From an uncultured Alistipes sp. (lineage in GTDB: Bacteria; Bacteroidota; Bacteroidia; Bacteroidales; Rikenellaceae), in the NCBI GenBank assembly GCA_900768015.1, contig CAAGBI010000009.1, forward strand, positions 1 to 64,000: a stretch of 64,000 nucleotides of DNA, written 5' to 3'. This document shows, one piece after another, positions 33,144 through 43,192 of this stretch. Each line of letters opens with the position of its first letter. Position 1 is the stretch's first letter. The position numbers and the translations under genes are program-made. The notes below the pieces were generated by a model. That model saw only the letters and a list, made by a program, of their open reading frames with translations, was not told the origin of the DNA and did no database searches.

Positions 33144-34324
33144 TGGAGAGTGCGATGCTTACACCCCACGAGAGGCTCAAGGCCTTGAAATGTGCAGTGA
33201 TAATTCCGACATACAACAATGTCGGCACAATCGCCACGGTCATCGCCGATGTCAAGAAGTACGCCTCGGACATCATCGTCGTGAACGATGGCTGCACCGA
33301 CAACACCGCCGAGGTATTGTCCTCAATCGAGGGCATCAAGGTCATAGATTATGGTAAGAATAAGGGTAAGGGCTATGCTCTGAGGCTCGGACTGAAGCGT
33401 GCATATGAGTGGGGCTACGAGTATGCCATAACCATCGATGCCGACGGCCAGCACTATGCCGACGACATCCCCGTATTTATCGACCGCATCGAGGAGGAGC
33501 CCAACAGCCTGCTTGTGGGTGCGCGTAACCTCGCGGCCGACAACATGCCCTCAAAAAATACCTTTGCCAACAAGTTCTCGAACTTCTGGTATAGGGTCGA
33601 GACGGGCAAGCGCCTCACCGACACACAGTCGGGCTATAGACTATACCCCCTAAAGCCCCTGCACAACATCCGCCTTATCACTCGTCGCTATGAGTTCGAG
33701 GTTGAGATTATCGTGCGTGCCGCATGGCGTGGCATCAATGTGGAGAATGTGCCTATCAAGGTCTACTACCCCCCTGTCGAGGAGCGAGTGTCTCACTTCC
33801 GTCCCTTCAAGGACTTTACGCGCATCAGCATCCTCAACACCGTGCTGGTAATCTACGCACTCCTGTTCTACTACCCCTGGCGCTTTTTCCGACAGTTCTC
33901 GCCAGAGAATGTCCGCAAGTTCATGTCGAAGCATGTCATACACAGCAAGGAGTCGAATATGCGCATGTCGTGCGCCATCGCCTTGGGTGTCTTCTGCAGC
34001 GTCATACCCGTGTGGGGCTACCAGGCCATCCTTGCGGCTGTGGTGGCACAGCTGCTACGCCTCAACAAGATTGTCGCAGCGGCATTTACGGGTATCAGTA
34101 TTCCGCCGCTCATCCCCGTGATTATATATGTGAGCATGGTGCTCGGCGCCGAGGTCCTCGGCATCAAGAACTATGCTACACTCGAGAACATATCACACCA
34201 GTCGGCACTCGACAGCATCAACCAGTATATCATTGGCAGTGTGATACTTGGCGCGATACTCGCCATCGTAGGCTTCATCATCGCATATTTCATTATGCGC
34301 AAATGTAGACACAACCATGAGTAG
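33143..34324 (+). CDS. Glycosyltransferase family 2 with DUF2062 tail
   Basis: A 393-residue protein. Residues 15-240 form a GT-A fold (CAVIIPTYNN, VVNDGCTDNT, DADGQH as the metal-binding DxD, TDTQSGYRLYP), like dolichol-phosphate-mannose synthases. Residues about 270-390 are a DUF2062 membrane domain with three hydrophobic segments. It probably places a sugar on a lipid carrier at the inner membrane. It overlaps the next gene by eight bases. In polyene clusters it may glycosylate the polyene lipid. Confidence 0.85.
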   Translation: MESAMLTPHERLKALKCAVIIPTYNNVGTIATVIADVKKYASDIIVVNDGCTDNTAEVLSSIEGIKVIDYGKNKGKGYALRLGLKRAYEWGYEYAITIDADGQHYADDIPVFIDRIEEEPNSLLVGARNLAADNMPSKNTFANKFSNFWYRVETGKRLTDTQSGYRLYPLKPLHNIRLITRRYEFEVEIIVRAAWRGINVENVPIKVYYPPVEERVSHFRPFKDFTRISILNTVLVIYALLFYYPWRFFRQFSPENVRKFMSKHVIHSKESNMRMSCAIALGVFCSVIPVWGYQAILAAVVAQLLRLNKIVAAAFTGISIPPLIPVIIYVSMVLGAEVLGIKNYATLENISHQSALDSINQYIIGSVILGAILAIVGFIIAYFIMRKCRHNHE

Positions 34325-37300
34325 GCTCTTCATCTTCATATACGAGTGGTTTGAGCGACATAGAGTAACATTCTATGTCGTGCTCGTTGCTATGGTTGCC
34401 CTCTGCGCAGCGATGGCATCGCATATGTCGTTCCAGGAGAATATCACTAACTTCTTCGGCAGCGACAACGACAAGAAGAGCGCCTCGTTTGCAAATGTCG
34501 CGGTCAAGGATAAGATTGTCGTGATGATAAACGGCACCGACCCCGACACGATGATTGCCTCTGCCGAGCGCTTCGAGGCGGAGATTGAGGCTATGGTGGA
34601 GTCGGGCCTTATAAGTTCGGTTACGGCCTATGCTGATGAGGATACCATAAGCGCCTGCACCGACTTTATCTACGACCACTTGCCCATCTTTCTCACCGAC
34701 GAGGAGTACGCCGCCATCGAGGCGAACCTCAGCGATGAGGGCATCGAGGCATCCGTAGAGAATGTATATAATCTGCTTACCTCGCCCTCGGGAATGGTTG
34801 TGGGTGATGTGGTTATGCGCGACCCCCTAAATATTGGCACACCCCTACTCCAGGAGTTCGAGAACTTCGCACCCGACATGGAGTATGAGATATACGAGGG
34901 TAGGCTCTTTACGGCCGACCTCACAACGATGCTCATCTTCATTGAGCCCGCCAACGGCATGGGCGACACGGGCGCGAATGATGCCCTCGTAAACGGCCTT
35001 GAGCATGCCGAGATGTGTGCCGAGGCGGAGGGCGTGACGCTTGATGTTATCGGAGGCCCCATCGTCGCGGTATATAACGCACGACAAATAAAGAGGGACT
35101 CTGCAATCACGGGCGGCATAGCACTGATTGTCATATTGTTGGTCATCTTCCTCTCATTCAGAAACCGCCGCTCCATACCCCTTATCATCATACCCCCACT
35201 CTTCGGTGCTCTCTTTGCGCTGGCCTGTGTGTGGGCTATTCAGGGCGAGATCTCTACCATCGCCATAGGTGCTGGCACCGTGGTGTTGGGCATATCGTTG
35301 AGCTACTCTATACATATCGTCTCGCATCTGAACAGCTGCTCTTCGCCCAAGGAGATTCTCAAGGAGCTTACAGGGCCACTTACCATCGGATGCTTCACTA
35401 CGATAGGTGCCTTTGCCGCGCTTATCTTCACCTCATCGCCCCTATTGCAGGATATGGGTCTCTTCGCCGTATTCTCACTTATCGGCACTACGCTCTTTAG
35501 CCTCGTCTTCTTGCCCCACTTCCTCCGCGGCTTCGACTCTACGAAGCGTAGCCCGCTGCTCGGCAAGATTGAGGCTGCGGTAGGCTATCGCTATGAGGGT
35601 AATAGGTGGATTGTATTACCCATACTTCTGCTCAGCATCGGTGCGCTCTTCTTTTATGACAAGGTGGAGTTCGACGAGGATATGTCGAACATCAACTATG
35701 TGCCCGAGCATATCGCGAAGGGTGAGGCCCGCTCAATGGAGATATTGGGTGACGAGAGCAACGATGTATATATCGTTACGGGAGGCGAGAGCCTTAGCGC
35801 CATAACCGAGGAGTATGCAAAGCTTGGTGCGCTACTTGACGAGCGCCACGCGGAGGGCATCATAAGCGAGGTTGCCACCGTAGCCAACTTCGTCATCCCC
35901 CGCGAGGAGCAGGAGCGACGCATAGCACGCTGGAACACATTCTGGGCGAAGCATCGCACCGCGACCCTCGCGACACTTGAGGAGGCAGCCGTGGCTAAGG
36001 GCTTCAAGGCTGGGGCATTTGCTCGCTTCGAGGAGCTTATAAGCCGTGAGTACACCCCATGTGGATATACCGCCGAGGAGATAGGCGCTATCCCCGTCGT
36101 TGCGGAGTGGGTGGCGCACAACGAGGAGTTTTCGTCGCTCATGTGCCGCATTGTGGTGCCCGAGGAGTGCAAAAATGCTCTCTACGCCGAGGTGGACAAA
36201 CTCCCCAATACAACGATTATCGACCGCAGCTACTTCTCCGCGAAGATGGTCGAGGCTACGAGCAACGATTTTAACTACATCCTGCTGGTATCGTCCTTGA
36301 TTGTCTTTGTTGCGTTGTTCATATCCTACGGCCGCATCGAGCTCACGCTACTCACATTCTTGCCTATGGCAATTAGCTGGGTGCTTATCCTGGGCATGAT
36401 GGCGTTCTTCGACATCAAGTTCAACATCGTGAACATCATCCTCGCCACCTTCATATTCGGCATCGGCGACGACTTCAGCATCTTCATCATGGATGGCCTA
36501 TTGGAGGAGTACAAGAGTGGCAAGCGCGTGTTGGGCGCACATAAGACGGCGATATTCTTCTCCGCCTTTACGGCTATTGTAGGCATGGGTGTCTTGATAT
36601 TTGCCGAGCACCCCGCACTCAAGTCCATAGCCCTCATCTCGGTGCTTGGCCTAAGCATCGTAGTACTTGTATCCTACACCATACAACCGCTGCTCTTCCG
36701 TATGCTTGTGACGAACCACACATCGCAGGGTAAGCTACCATATACGCTCGGCGTGATACTCAACACGGCATACACCTTTGTCTACTTCCTCGTGGGCTGC
36801 ATCTTCATGAATTTGTATGCCCTCGTGCTGATTATAACCCCCATAAAGCGTCGCACGAAGAAGTTGGCATTCCACAGGTTTATCTACCTCTTCACGCGCA
36901 TCTTCCTCGCCACGCTCTTTGGCATAAAGACCATACGCCAGAACACCGCGAACGAGCGCTTCGAGAGGCCCGCAGTAATCATCGCCAACCACCAGTCGTT
37001 TGCCGACATCCTGCTGCTACTCTCCACAACACCCAAGGTCGTGATGGTGACAAACAGCTGGGTGTGGAACTCGCCATTCTTCGGCTGGGTGGTCAAGTAT
37101 GCCGACTTCCACCACGCTGCCGATGGCTATGAGGCACTGGCCGAGAGGGTCAAGGAGCGCGTATCGGAGGGCTACTCCGTTGTTGTCTTTCCCGAGGGCA
37201 CACGCTCTGCGGACTGCTCCGTGCAGCGCTTCCACAAGGGGGCCTTCTACCTCGCACAACTCCTCGAGATTGACATCCTACCCATCGTCATCTATGGCGC

Positions 37301-38141
37301 GGGCCACCTCTCGGCAAAGCACCAGGGCTTCTACATCAACTGCGGCATCATGTCGACACGCATCATGCCACGCATCAAGCATGGCGACACCACCTATGGC
37401 ACTACATATCAGGAGCAGACAAAGGCGTTACGCCGCTACTTCATTAGAGAGTATCGCGCTATGTGTGAGGAGTTTAGCCGCACGCACAACCCCTATTTCA
37501 GGTCGTTGCTCATACGCAACTACATCTACAAGGGCCCCATCATGGAGTGGTACATGAGGATTAAGTGCCGCATGGATGGCTACTACGATGTCTACGACAG
37601 GCTCATACCCCGCGATGCCACAATCACCGATGTAGGTGCGGGAAATGCACAGATGGACTTCATGCTCGCAAACCTCGCCCCCGAGCGCACGATATACGCT
37701 ATCGACTATGACGAGGGCAAGATTGAGGTGGCACGCAACTCCTTCCTCGGCAGACGCACAAGCATAGAGTTTATGTGTGGCGATATGTGCACAATTGAGT
37801 TCCCCAAGTCGGACTACATACTCTTTAGTGACAGCCTCCACTACATCGACTCGGAGCGACAGAAGAGCGTACTCGAGCGCGCCATAGAGAGCCTCAACGA
37901 GGGTGGTTGCATCGTAGTGCGCGATGGCAATGCCTCAAAGAGCAACGCCCACAACCTCATAGAGCTCACCGAGTTGTGGAGCACCAAGCTACTCAAATTC
38001 AACAAGACAACCACCGACCTATGCTTCGTGAGCGAGGAGTGGATGAGGAGGTTTGCCGTGGAGCACAACATGGATATTGAGATTAGCCAATACTGGAGGT
38101 ATAGCTCCGAAACGCTGTATATATTAAAAACCAGGAGATAA
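34317..38141 (+). CDS. MMPL exporter fused to acyltransferase and methyltransferase
   Basis: A 1274-residue three-part protein. Residues 1 to about 790 are an RND/MMPL-type exporter with two groups of membrane segments (first near 250-420, second near 640-800) and large periplasmic loops. Residues about 850-1060 are a PlsC-like acyltransferase (NHQSFAD with His892 and Asp897; FPEGTR at 958-963). Residues about 1085-1270 are a class I methyltransferase (TDVGAGNAQ, Asp1105; FSDSLHYI). MMPL proteins of aryl polyene clusters are thought to export the lipid-linked product. I see no stop or frame break, so this is a true fusion. Confidence 0.85.
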   Translation: MSRLFIFIYEWFERHRVTFYVVLVAMVALCAAMASHMSFQENITNFFGSDNDKKSASFANVAVKDKIVVMINGTDPDTMIASAERFEAEIEAMVESGLISSVTAYADEDTISACTDFIYDHLPIFLTDEEYAAIEANLSDEGIEASVENVYNLLTSPSGMVVGDVVMRDPLNIGTPLLQEFENFAPDMEYEIYEGRLFTADLTTMLIFIEPANGMGDTGANDALVNGLEHAEMCAEAEGVTLDVIGGPIVAVYNARQIKRDSAITGGIALIVILLVIFLSFRNRRSIPLIIIPPLFGALFALACVWAIQGEISTIAIGAGTVVLGISLSYSIHIVSHLNSCSSPKEILKELTGPLTIGCFTTIGAFAALIFTSSPLLQDMGLFAVFSLIGTTLFSLVFLPHFLRGFDSTKRSPLLGKIEAAVGYRYEGNRWIVLPILLLSIGALFFYDKVEFDEDMSNINYVPEHIAKGEARSMEILGDESNDVYIVTGGESLSAITEEYAKLGALLDERHAEGIISEVATVANFVIPREEQERRIARWNTFWAKHRTATLATLEEAAVAKGFKAGAFARFEELISREYTPCGYTAEEIGAIPVVAEWVAHNEEFSSLMCRIVVPEECKNALYAEVDKLPNTTIIDRSYFSAKMVEATSNDFNYILLVSSLIVFVALFISYGRIELTLLTFLPMAISWVLILGMMAFFDIKFNIVNIILATFIFGIGDDFSIFIMDGLLEEYKSGKRVLGAHKTAIFFSAFTAIVGMGVLIFAEHPALKSIALISVLGLSIVVLVSYTIQPLLFRMLVTNHTSQGKLPYTLGVILNTAYTFVYFLVGCIFMNLYALVLIITPIKRRTKKLAFHRFIYLFTRIFLATLFGIKTIRQNTANERFERPAVIIANHQSFADILLLLSTTPKVVMVTNSWVWNSPFFGWVVKYADFHHAADGYEALAERVKERVSEGYSVVVFPEGTRSADCSVQRFHKGAFYLAQLLEIDILPIVIYGAGHLSAKHQGFYINCGIMSTRIMPRIKHGDTTYGTTYQEQTKALRRYFIREYRAMCEEFSRTHNPYFRSLLIRNYIYKGPIMEWYMRIKCRMDGYYDVYDRLIPRDATITDVGAGNAQMDFMLANLAPERTIYAIDYDEGKIEVARNSFLGRRTSIEFMCGDMCTIEFPKSDYILFSDSLHYIDSERQKSVLERAIESLNEGGCIVVRDGNASKSNAHNLIELTELWSTKLLKFNKTTTDLCFVSEEWMRRFAVEHNMDIEISQYWRYSSETLYILKTRR

Positions 38142-39637
38142 TGAAAAAGTATGATGTTATAATTATTGGTGGAGGCATCGGAGGCCTTGCGAGCGGTATC
38201 ATCCTCAGCAAGGAGGGTCTCAGCGTATGCGTACTCGAGCAGCACACCATAATCGGAGGTTGCTTGCAGTCGTTCAAGCGCAATGGCCGCACCCTCGACA
38301 CAGGCATGCACTACATCGGCAGCATGGGCGAGGGAGAGATCATGCACCAGTATTTCAAATATTTCGGCATCACAGACGACCTACGCCTGCGCAAGCTTAG
38401 CGACGACGGCTTCGACTATTTCCACTTCATGGATGGTGAGGTATATAGCCACGCCGCAGGTAACGAGCGCTTCATCGAGACGCTTGCCGCGCGCTTCCCC
38501 GAGGATAGAGAGGGTATCAAGGCTATCGTGGGCAAGATGCAGAACATCGGCGATATGATTGCCCCCGAGGTGCTGCGCGGAGGTAGGCTCTACAGCCGTG
38601 GCGGCAAGGACTACACCTCGGTTTCAGCATATAGCGAGATTGAAAAGGCTATATCGAACGACCGCCTACGCAATGTTATGGCGGGAAATACGGGCCTCTA
38701 CGCCGGCAATCGCCTCACCACCTCGATGTATGAGTATGGCGTTATCACACACTCATATATCCAGGGTGCCTACGCCTTTGAGGATGGCTCACAGCAGCTT
38801 GCCGACCTTATGGTGCGCCAGATTGAGCGCAACGGTGGTGAGGTGCGCCTCAACGCCCGCGTGGCGAAGATTCACCTCGAAGGTGACAAAGCGGAGTATG
38901 TGGAGCTCACATCGGGCGAGAGAGTCTACGGCGACAAGGTCATCTCCTCTATCCACCCCTCTGCGACATTCTCGATGCTCGAGAACAACACCATCTACAA
39001 GAAGGCCTTCTTCACACGCATGAACTCGTTGGCAAATACCTACGGCATCTTCACCACATACCTCCTCATGAAGCCCAACACCGTGAAGTACGAGAACCAC
39101 AACCACTTCTACTTCAACATCGACGATGTGTGGGGCTTGGAGGGCATGTATAAGGGTGTCAACATCCCAGGTGTGCTGATGTGCATGCAGCCCAACTCGC
39201 GCAACGAGTACACCGATGTTATCAGCCTGCTTGTCCCCATGCCCTTCGAGCAGTGCGCACGCTGGGCCGACACCACCGTGGGTCGCCGTGGCGAGGAGTA
39301 CAAAGCATTCAAGGAGCAGTTCGGCAGTGCCGTTATAGACTTCGTGTCGCAGTTTAATCCCAACCTCAAGGGTAACATCGAGATGGTACACACCGCCTCG
39401 CCCCTCACCTACCGCGACTACACCTCAACTCCCGAGGGTAGCGCCTACGGCTTGGTTAAGGATTGCCGCAACCCCTTGGCATCGCTCGTCTTCGCCCGCA
39501 CCAAGATTTCGAACCTCCTGATTACGGGACAGAGCCTCAACATCCACGGTTGCCTCGGCGCAACAATCTCTTCGGCTGTTACATGCTCCGAGATTCTCGG
39601 CGAAGAATACTTAGCAAAGAAGATAGGTAACGCATAA
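38141..39637 (+). CDS. FAD-dependent oxidoreductase, CrtI/retinol-saturase-like
   Basis: A 498-residue flavoprotein with the dinucleotide motif GGGIGGLASG (residues 10-19), VLEQHTIIGGC, a GSQQLADLM block, and a C-terminal GQSLNIHGCLGA FAD motif. The family includes phytoene desaturases and all-trans-retinol saturase, which act on polyenes. It may oxidise, isomerise or hydroxylate the polyene or its aryl head. The start ATG overlaps the stop of the exporter gene (TAATG), and ends 11 bases before the next gene. Confidence 0.85.
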   Translation: MKKYDVIIIGGGIGGLASGIILSKEGLSVCVLEQHTIIGGCLQSFKRNGRTLDTGMHYIGSMGEGEIMHQYFKYFGITDDLRLRKLSDDGFDYFHFMDGEVYSHAAGNERFIETLAARFPEDREGIKAIVGKMQNIGDMIAPEVLRGGRLYSRGGKDYTSVSAYSEIEKAISNDRLRNVMAGNTGLYAGNRLTTSMYEYGVITHSYIQGAYAFEDGSQQLADLMVRQIERNGGEVRLNARVAKIHLEGDKAEYVELTSGERVYGDKVISSIHPSATFSMLENNTIYKKAFFTRMNSLANTYGIFTTYLLMKPNTVKYENHNHFYFNIDDVWGLEGMYKGVNIPGVLMCMQPNSRNEYTDVISLLVPMPFEQCARWADTTVGRRGEEYKAFKEQFGSAVIDFVSQFNPNLKGNIEMVHTASPLTYRDYTSTPEGSAYGLVKDCRNPLASLVFARTKISNLLITGQSLNIHGCLGATISSAVTCSEILGEEYLAKKIGNA

Positions 39638-39648
39638 TCTACGCTGCG

Positions 39649-41283
39649 ATGCTCTGGACAGTTCTTGCTTGGGTGTTTGGCACACTTCTTCTGCTGGTGG
39701 TGGCATTTGCCGCCATCGTGGTTGTGCTATACCTCCGAGTAGACTTCCTCGAGCCACACATAAGCCTAAATATCAACTCTTTGGCCCAGCAAAACGATAG
39801 CACACTCCGCAAAAACAGCTATGGGCTGTGGGAGGCACATATCAAGGGAGAGGCCATAGAGCGCGGTGCTAAATATGGAGTGTTATGCAGCGAACTCATT
39901 AAGCACCAGGAGGATGCTTTCTACCACCGCCTGCTCGAGCTTATACCCTCAAGGCGCTGGATGAAGCCCCTGCACAACATCATCATCCTGTTCAACCGCA
40001 ACATGGCGCGCCACATCCCCGAAGAGTATCGCAACGAGATATACGCAATGTCACTCTCGGCGAGCGACCAGTACAACGACTACAGCGCAAAGTATGTGCG
40101 CCAGCTCAACTACCACGCTGCCCACGACATCGGCCATGTCATGCAGGAGTATATGCTTGTGGGCTGCACGAGCTTCGCGGCATGGGGCTTACGAAGCGCT
40201 ACGGGGGAGCTTATCGTGGCGCGCAACTTCGACTTCTATCTCGGTGACGACTTTGCAAAGAACAAGATGGTGCTCTTCGTAGAGCCCACTGAGGGCTACC
40301 GCTTTGTGTCGCTCGCGTGGCCCGGAATGATGGGCGTGGTGTCGGGCATGAACGAGCATGGCCTAACCATAACGCTCAACGCCCTGAAGGGTGACATACC
40401 CACCTCCTCGGCAATGCCCATCTCGCTCTTGGCGCGCCACATCATGCAGCACGCCACGACAATAGATGAGGCATACGCCATAGCCAAGGAGGCCAAGTGC
40501 TTCGTCTCGGAGTCGATGCTTGTAGCCTCGGCAAAGGATGGCTGCGCCGCGATTATCGAGAAGACGCCCAAGTGTACGGCGCTACACCGCAGCAAGGGGA
40601 GCCACCTGCTATGCACTAACCATGCGCAATCTGAGGAGCTACGCGGACAGAGGCGCAACCTCCGAAACATGGCAACCTCCGACAGCCCCTACCGCTATGA
40701 GCGCCTCAAGGGACTTGTCGAGCGCCACGCACCCATTGACATTGAGAGTGCTATCGCCATTCTGCGCGACACACGCGGCAAGGGTGACAGCGACATAGGC
40801 CTCGGCAACGAGAAGGCCATAAACCAACTTATCGCCTTCCATAGCGTGGTCTTCGAGCCCACGAAGCTACGCCTGTGGGTATCTACGGCACCTTGGCAGC
40901 TCGGCGAGTTTGTATGCTACGACCTCGGCAAGGTCTTTAGCGGCGAGCTCTGCAGCAAAGAGAGCTACGCCCTCGAGGAGCTAACCATCGCAGCTGATGA
41001 TGTGGCGGTTTCGGAGATACATCCACGCATAACCCGCTTCAGGGAGCTGTGTACACTTATGCGCACACACACCAAGGAACACTCGCATATTGCCGAGGAG
41101 GTTATCGCGGAGTTTTCAATACTAAACCCCAGCCACTACCTTACCCATGACCTCTTGGGCGACTATATGCTTGCCATGGGCGACAAGGCGCAGGCCGCGA
41201 CCTATTGGCGACACGCCCTTGAGTTGGAGATACCTCACGAGCACGAGAGGGTAACCATTGAAAAGAAAATAAGAAAGATATAG
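39649..41283 (+). CDS. C45-family Ntn hydrolase/acyltransferase-like protein
   Basis: A 544-residue protein with an N-terminal membrane anchor (residues 8-30) and an Ntn-hydrolase fold like acyl-CoA:6-aminopenicillanate acyltransferase and C45 peptidases: VGCTSFAAWG with the presumed nucleophile Cys173, ARNFDF, and SGMNEHGLTITLNA. The C-terminal 100 residues contain a TPR-like helical pair. The nucleophile would need autocleavage before Cys173. It may make or break an amide or ester on the polyene lipid. Homologues occur in flexirubin-type clusters, but their role is not known to me. Confidence 0.8.
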   Translation: MLWTVLAWVFGTLLLLVVAFAAIVVVLYLRVDFLEPHISLNINSLAQQNDSTLRKNSYGLWEAHIKGEAIERGAKYGVLCSELIKHQEDAFYHRLLELIPSRRWMKPLHNIIILFNRNMARHIPEEYRNEIYAMSLSASDQYNDYSAKYVRQLNYHAAHDIGHVMQEYMLVGCTSFAAWGLRSATGELIVARNFDFYLGDDFAKNKMVLFVEPTEGYRFVSLAWPGMMGVVSGMNEHGLTITLNALKGDIPTSSAMPISLLARHIMQHATTIDEAYAIAKEAKCFVSESMLVASAKDGCAAIIEKTPKCTALHRSKGSHLLCTNHAQSEELRGQRRNLRNMATSDSPYRYERLKGLVERHAPIDIESAIAILRDTRGKGDSDIGLGNEKAINQLIAFHSVVFEPTKLRLWVSTAPWQLGEFVCYDLGKVFSGELCSKESYALEELTIAADDVAVSEIHPRITRFRELCTLMRTHTKEHSHIAEEVIAEFSILNPSHYLTHDLLGDYMLAMGDKAQAATYWRHALELEIPHEHERVTIEKKIRKI

Positions 41284-41286
41284 AGT

Positions 41287-42591
41287 ATGATAAAGGACAC
41301 AACACTTCACTACAAGACACCCGAGGAGATAAAGGCGTTCCAGGAGGCACGACTTCAGGAGGCACTCGCCTACCTGCAGGAGCACTCGGCCTTCTATCGC
41401 CGCATGTTTCAGGACAACAACATCGACATCTCCGCGATAAAGAGCATCGAGGATCTCACCAAAATCCCCACCACCTCGAAGCAGGATTTGCAGTCGCACA
41501 ATGCCGACTTCCTGTGCGTGAGCCCCACCGATGTCATCGACTATGTCACTACATCTGGCACCCTCGGCGAACCTGTGACCTTCGCACTTACGGAGAACGA
41601 CCTCCAGCGCCTCGCCTACAACGAGGCCTCGTCATTCACCATGACGGGTTGCACCAAGGAGGATGTCATGCAGCTTATGACCACCATCGACCGCCGCTTC
41701 ATGGCGGGTCTCGCCTACTTTCTCGGAGCACGCGAGTTGGGCACAGGCATCGTGCGCGTGGGTAACGGCATTCCCGAGTTGCAGTGGGATACCATCAAGC
41801 GCGTTAAGTCTACGACCTGCATCGTTGTACCCTCGTTCCTTACGAAGATGATTGAGTTTGCCGAGAAGAGTGGCATCGACCACAACAACTCCAACCTCAA
41901 GCGCGCCATCTGCATCGGCGAGGCACTACGCACACCCGACGGCGAGCTTACGACACTCGGCGCGAAGATTCATGAGAAGTGGCCCTCGCTGGAGCTATTC
42001 TCGACATACGCCTCAACCGAGATGCAGACATCGTTCACGGAGTGTAAGATGCACCGCGGTGGTCACATCCCTGGCGACCTTATCATCGTGGAGTTGCTCG
42101 ACGAAAACAACCAGCCCGTAGCCGATGGCGAGCCAGGCGAGGTTACAATCACTACGCTTGGTGTCGAGGCTATGCCCCTGTTGCGCTTCAAGACTGGCGA
42201 CATATGTATCCGCATGAGCGAGCCCTGCGCGTGTGGCAGAAATAGCGCACGCCTAAGCTCGGTTATCGGCCGTAAGAACCAGATGATTAAGTTCAAGGGT
42301 ACGACAATATATCCCCCCATCCTCTTCGACATCCTCGACAACATCCCCGAGGTGGAGAACTACATTGTCGAGGTATTCACCAACTCGTTGGGCACAGACC
42401 AGATACAGATACGCATCGGCAGCAACAACCACTCCGATGCCTTCGTCAAGCAGATTAAGGACATCTTCCGCTCTAAGGTGCGCGTGGCTCCCGACATCCA
42501 GTTCGAGTCCGTGGAGCTTATCTCACGCCTGCAGACACCACCTATGAGCCGCAAGGTTGTCAAGTTCTTCGACCTGCGCCACAACGCCTAA
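41287..42591 (+). CDS. AMP-forming aryl acid ligase
   Basis: A 434-residue adenylate-forming enzyme of the phenylacetate-CoA ligase group: P-loop TTSGTLGEP (residues 88-96), FSTYASTEMQTSF, LLRFKTGDIC, and a C-terminal lobe with VIGRKNQMIKFKG. It activates an aryl acid with ATP for transfer to CoA or ACP. As the only ligase in the operon it is the natural partner of the ammonia lyase, activating the 4-coumarate-type starter. It starts three bases after the Ntn hydrolase gene. Confidence 0.87.
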   Translation: MIKDTTLHYKTPEEIKAFQEARLQEALAYLQEHSAFYRRMFQDNNIDISAIKSIEDLTKIPTTSKQDLQSHNADFLCVSPTDVIDYVTTSGTLGEPVTFALTENDLQRLAYNEASSFTMTGCTKEDVMQLMTTIDRRFMAGLAYFLGARELGTGIVRVGNGIPELQWDTIKRVKSTTCIVVPSFLTKMIEFAEKSGIDHNNSNLKRAICIGEALRTPDGELTTLGAKIHEKWPSLELFSTYASTEMQTSFTECKMHRGGHIPGDLIIVELLDENNQPVADGEPGEVTITTLGVEAMPLLRFKTGDICIRMSEPCACGRNSARLSSVIGRKNQMIKFKGTTIYPPILFDILDNIPEVENYIVEVFTNSLGTDQIQIRIGSNNHSDAFVKQIKDIFRSKVRVAPDIQFESVELISRLQTPPMSRKVVKFFDLRHNA

Positions 42592-42601
42592 TCGCCTGAG
42601 T

Positions 42602-43075
42602 ATGAATATAGAGTTGATTGTTGTCGGCAAGACCGATATGAAGGAGGTCGAGGCGCTGGTCGCGATGTACACCAAGCGCCTTAACCACTATGTTAAGTTC
42701 GCCATTACGACGCTTGCCGATGTGCGTAATACGAAGAACCTCTCGGCTGCGGAGCAGAAGCGCATGGAGGGCGAGGCCATTCTGCGCCTTGTCACCGATT
42801 CGGACCACCTTATGCTTCTGGATGAACATGGCCTGGAGTTGCGCTCCATAGAGTTTGCCGACCTACTGCAGAAGCGCATGTCGGCGGGCACAAAGCGCTT
42901 GGTATTTGTTATTGGAGGCCCCTATGGCTTCTCGGATGCAGTCTACCAGCGTGCTAATAGCAAGCTCTCGCTCTCGAAGATGACCTTCTCGCACCAGATT
43001 GTGCGCGCCATCTTCACGGAGCAGCTCTACCGCGCCTTCACCATCCTCAAAAACGAACCCTACCACCACGAGTAG
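42602..43075 (+). CDS. rlmH: 23S rRNA pseudouridine-1915 N3-methyltransferase
   Basis: A 157-residue SPOUT methyltransferase that modifies helix 69 of 23S rRNA. The knot with VFVIGGPYGFSD and the C-terminal LSKMTFSHQIVRAIFTEQLYRAF are the RlmH signature. The frame is open from 42557; ATG 42602 gives the usual MNIELIVVGK start. It is a core gene that lies only 10 bases after the polyene operon, is followed by a terminator, and so marks the operon's right border while probably sharing its transcript. Confidence 0.92.
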   Translation: MNIELIVVGKTDMKEVEALVAMYTKRLNHYVKFAITTLADVRNTKNLSAAEQKRMEGEAILRLVTDSDHLMLLDEHGLELRSIEFADLLQKRMSAGTKRLVFVIGGPYGFSDAVYQRANSKLSLSKMTFSHQIVRAIFTEQLYRAFTILKNEPYHHE

Positions 43076-43127
43076 GAAGCCGCATAACAAGGCCACTTTG
43101 GCTTGCACTCGCCATACAACTTTACAA

Positions 43128-43164
43128 ATGAAGGGACTACCCGCAACGGCAGTCCCTTCATTTT
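43128..43164 (+). terminator. Rho-independent terminator
   Basis: A perfect 11-bp stem ATGAAGGGACT/AGTCCCTTCAT followed by TTTTCATTT. It ends the polyene-rlmH transcript and may also serve the opposite GH2 gene. Confidence 0.8.
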
Positions 43165-43192
43165 CATTTATTTAAGTTTGGGTTAGTAGTTT

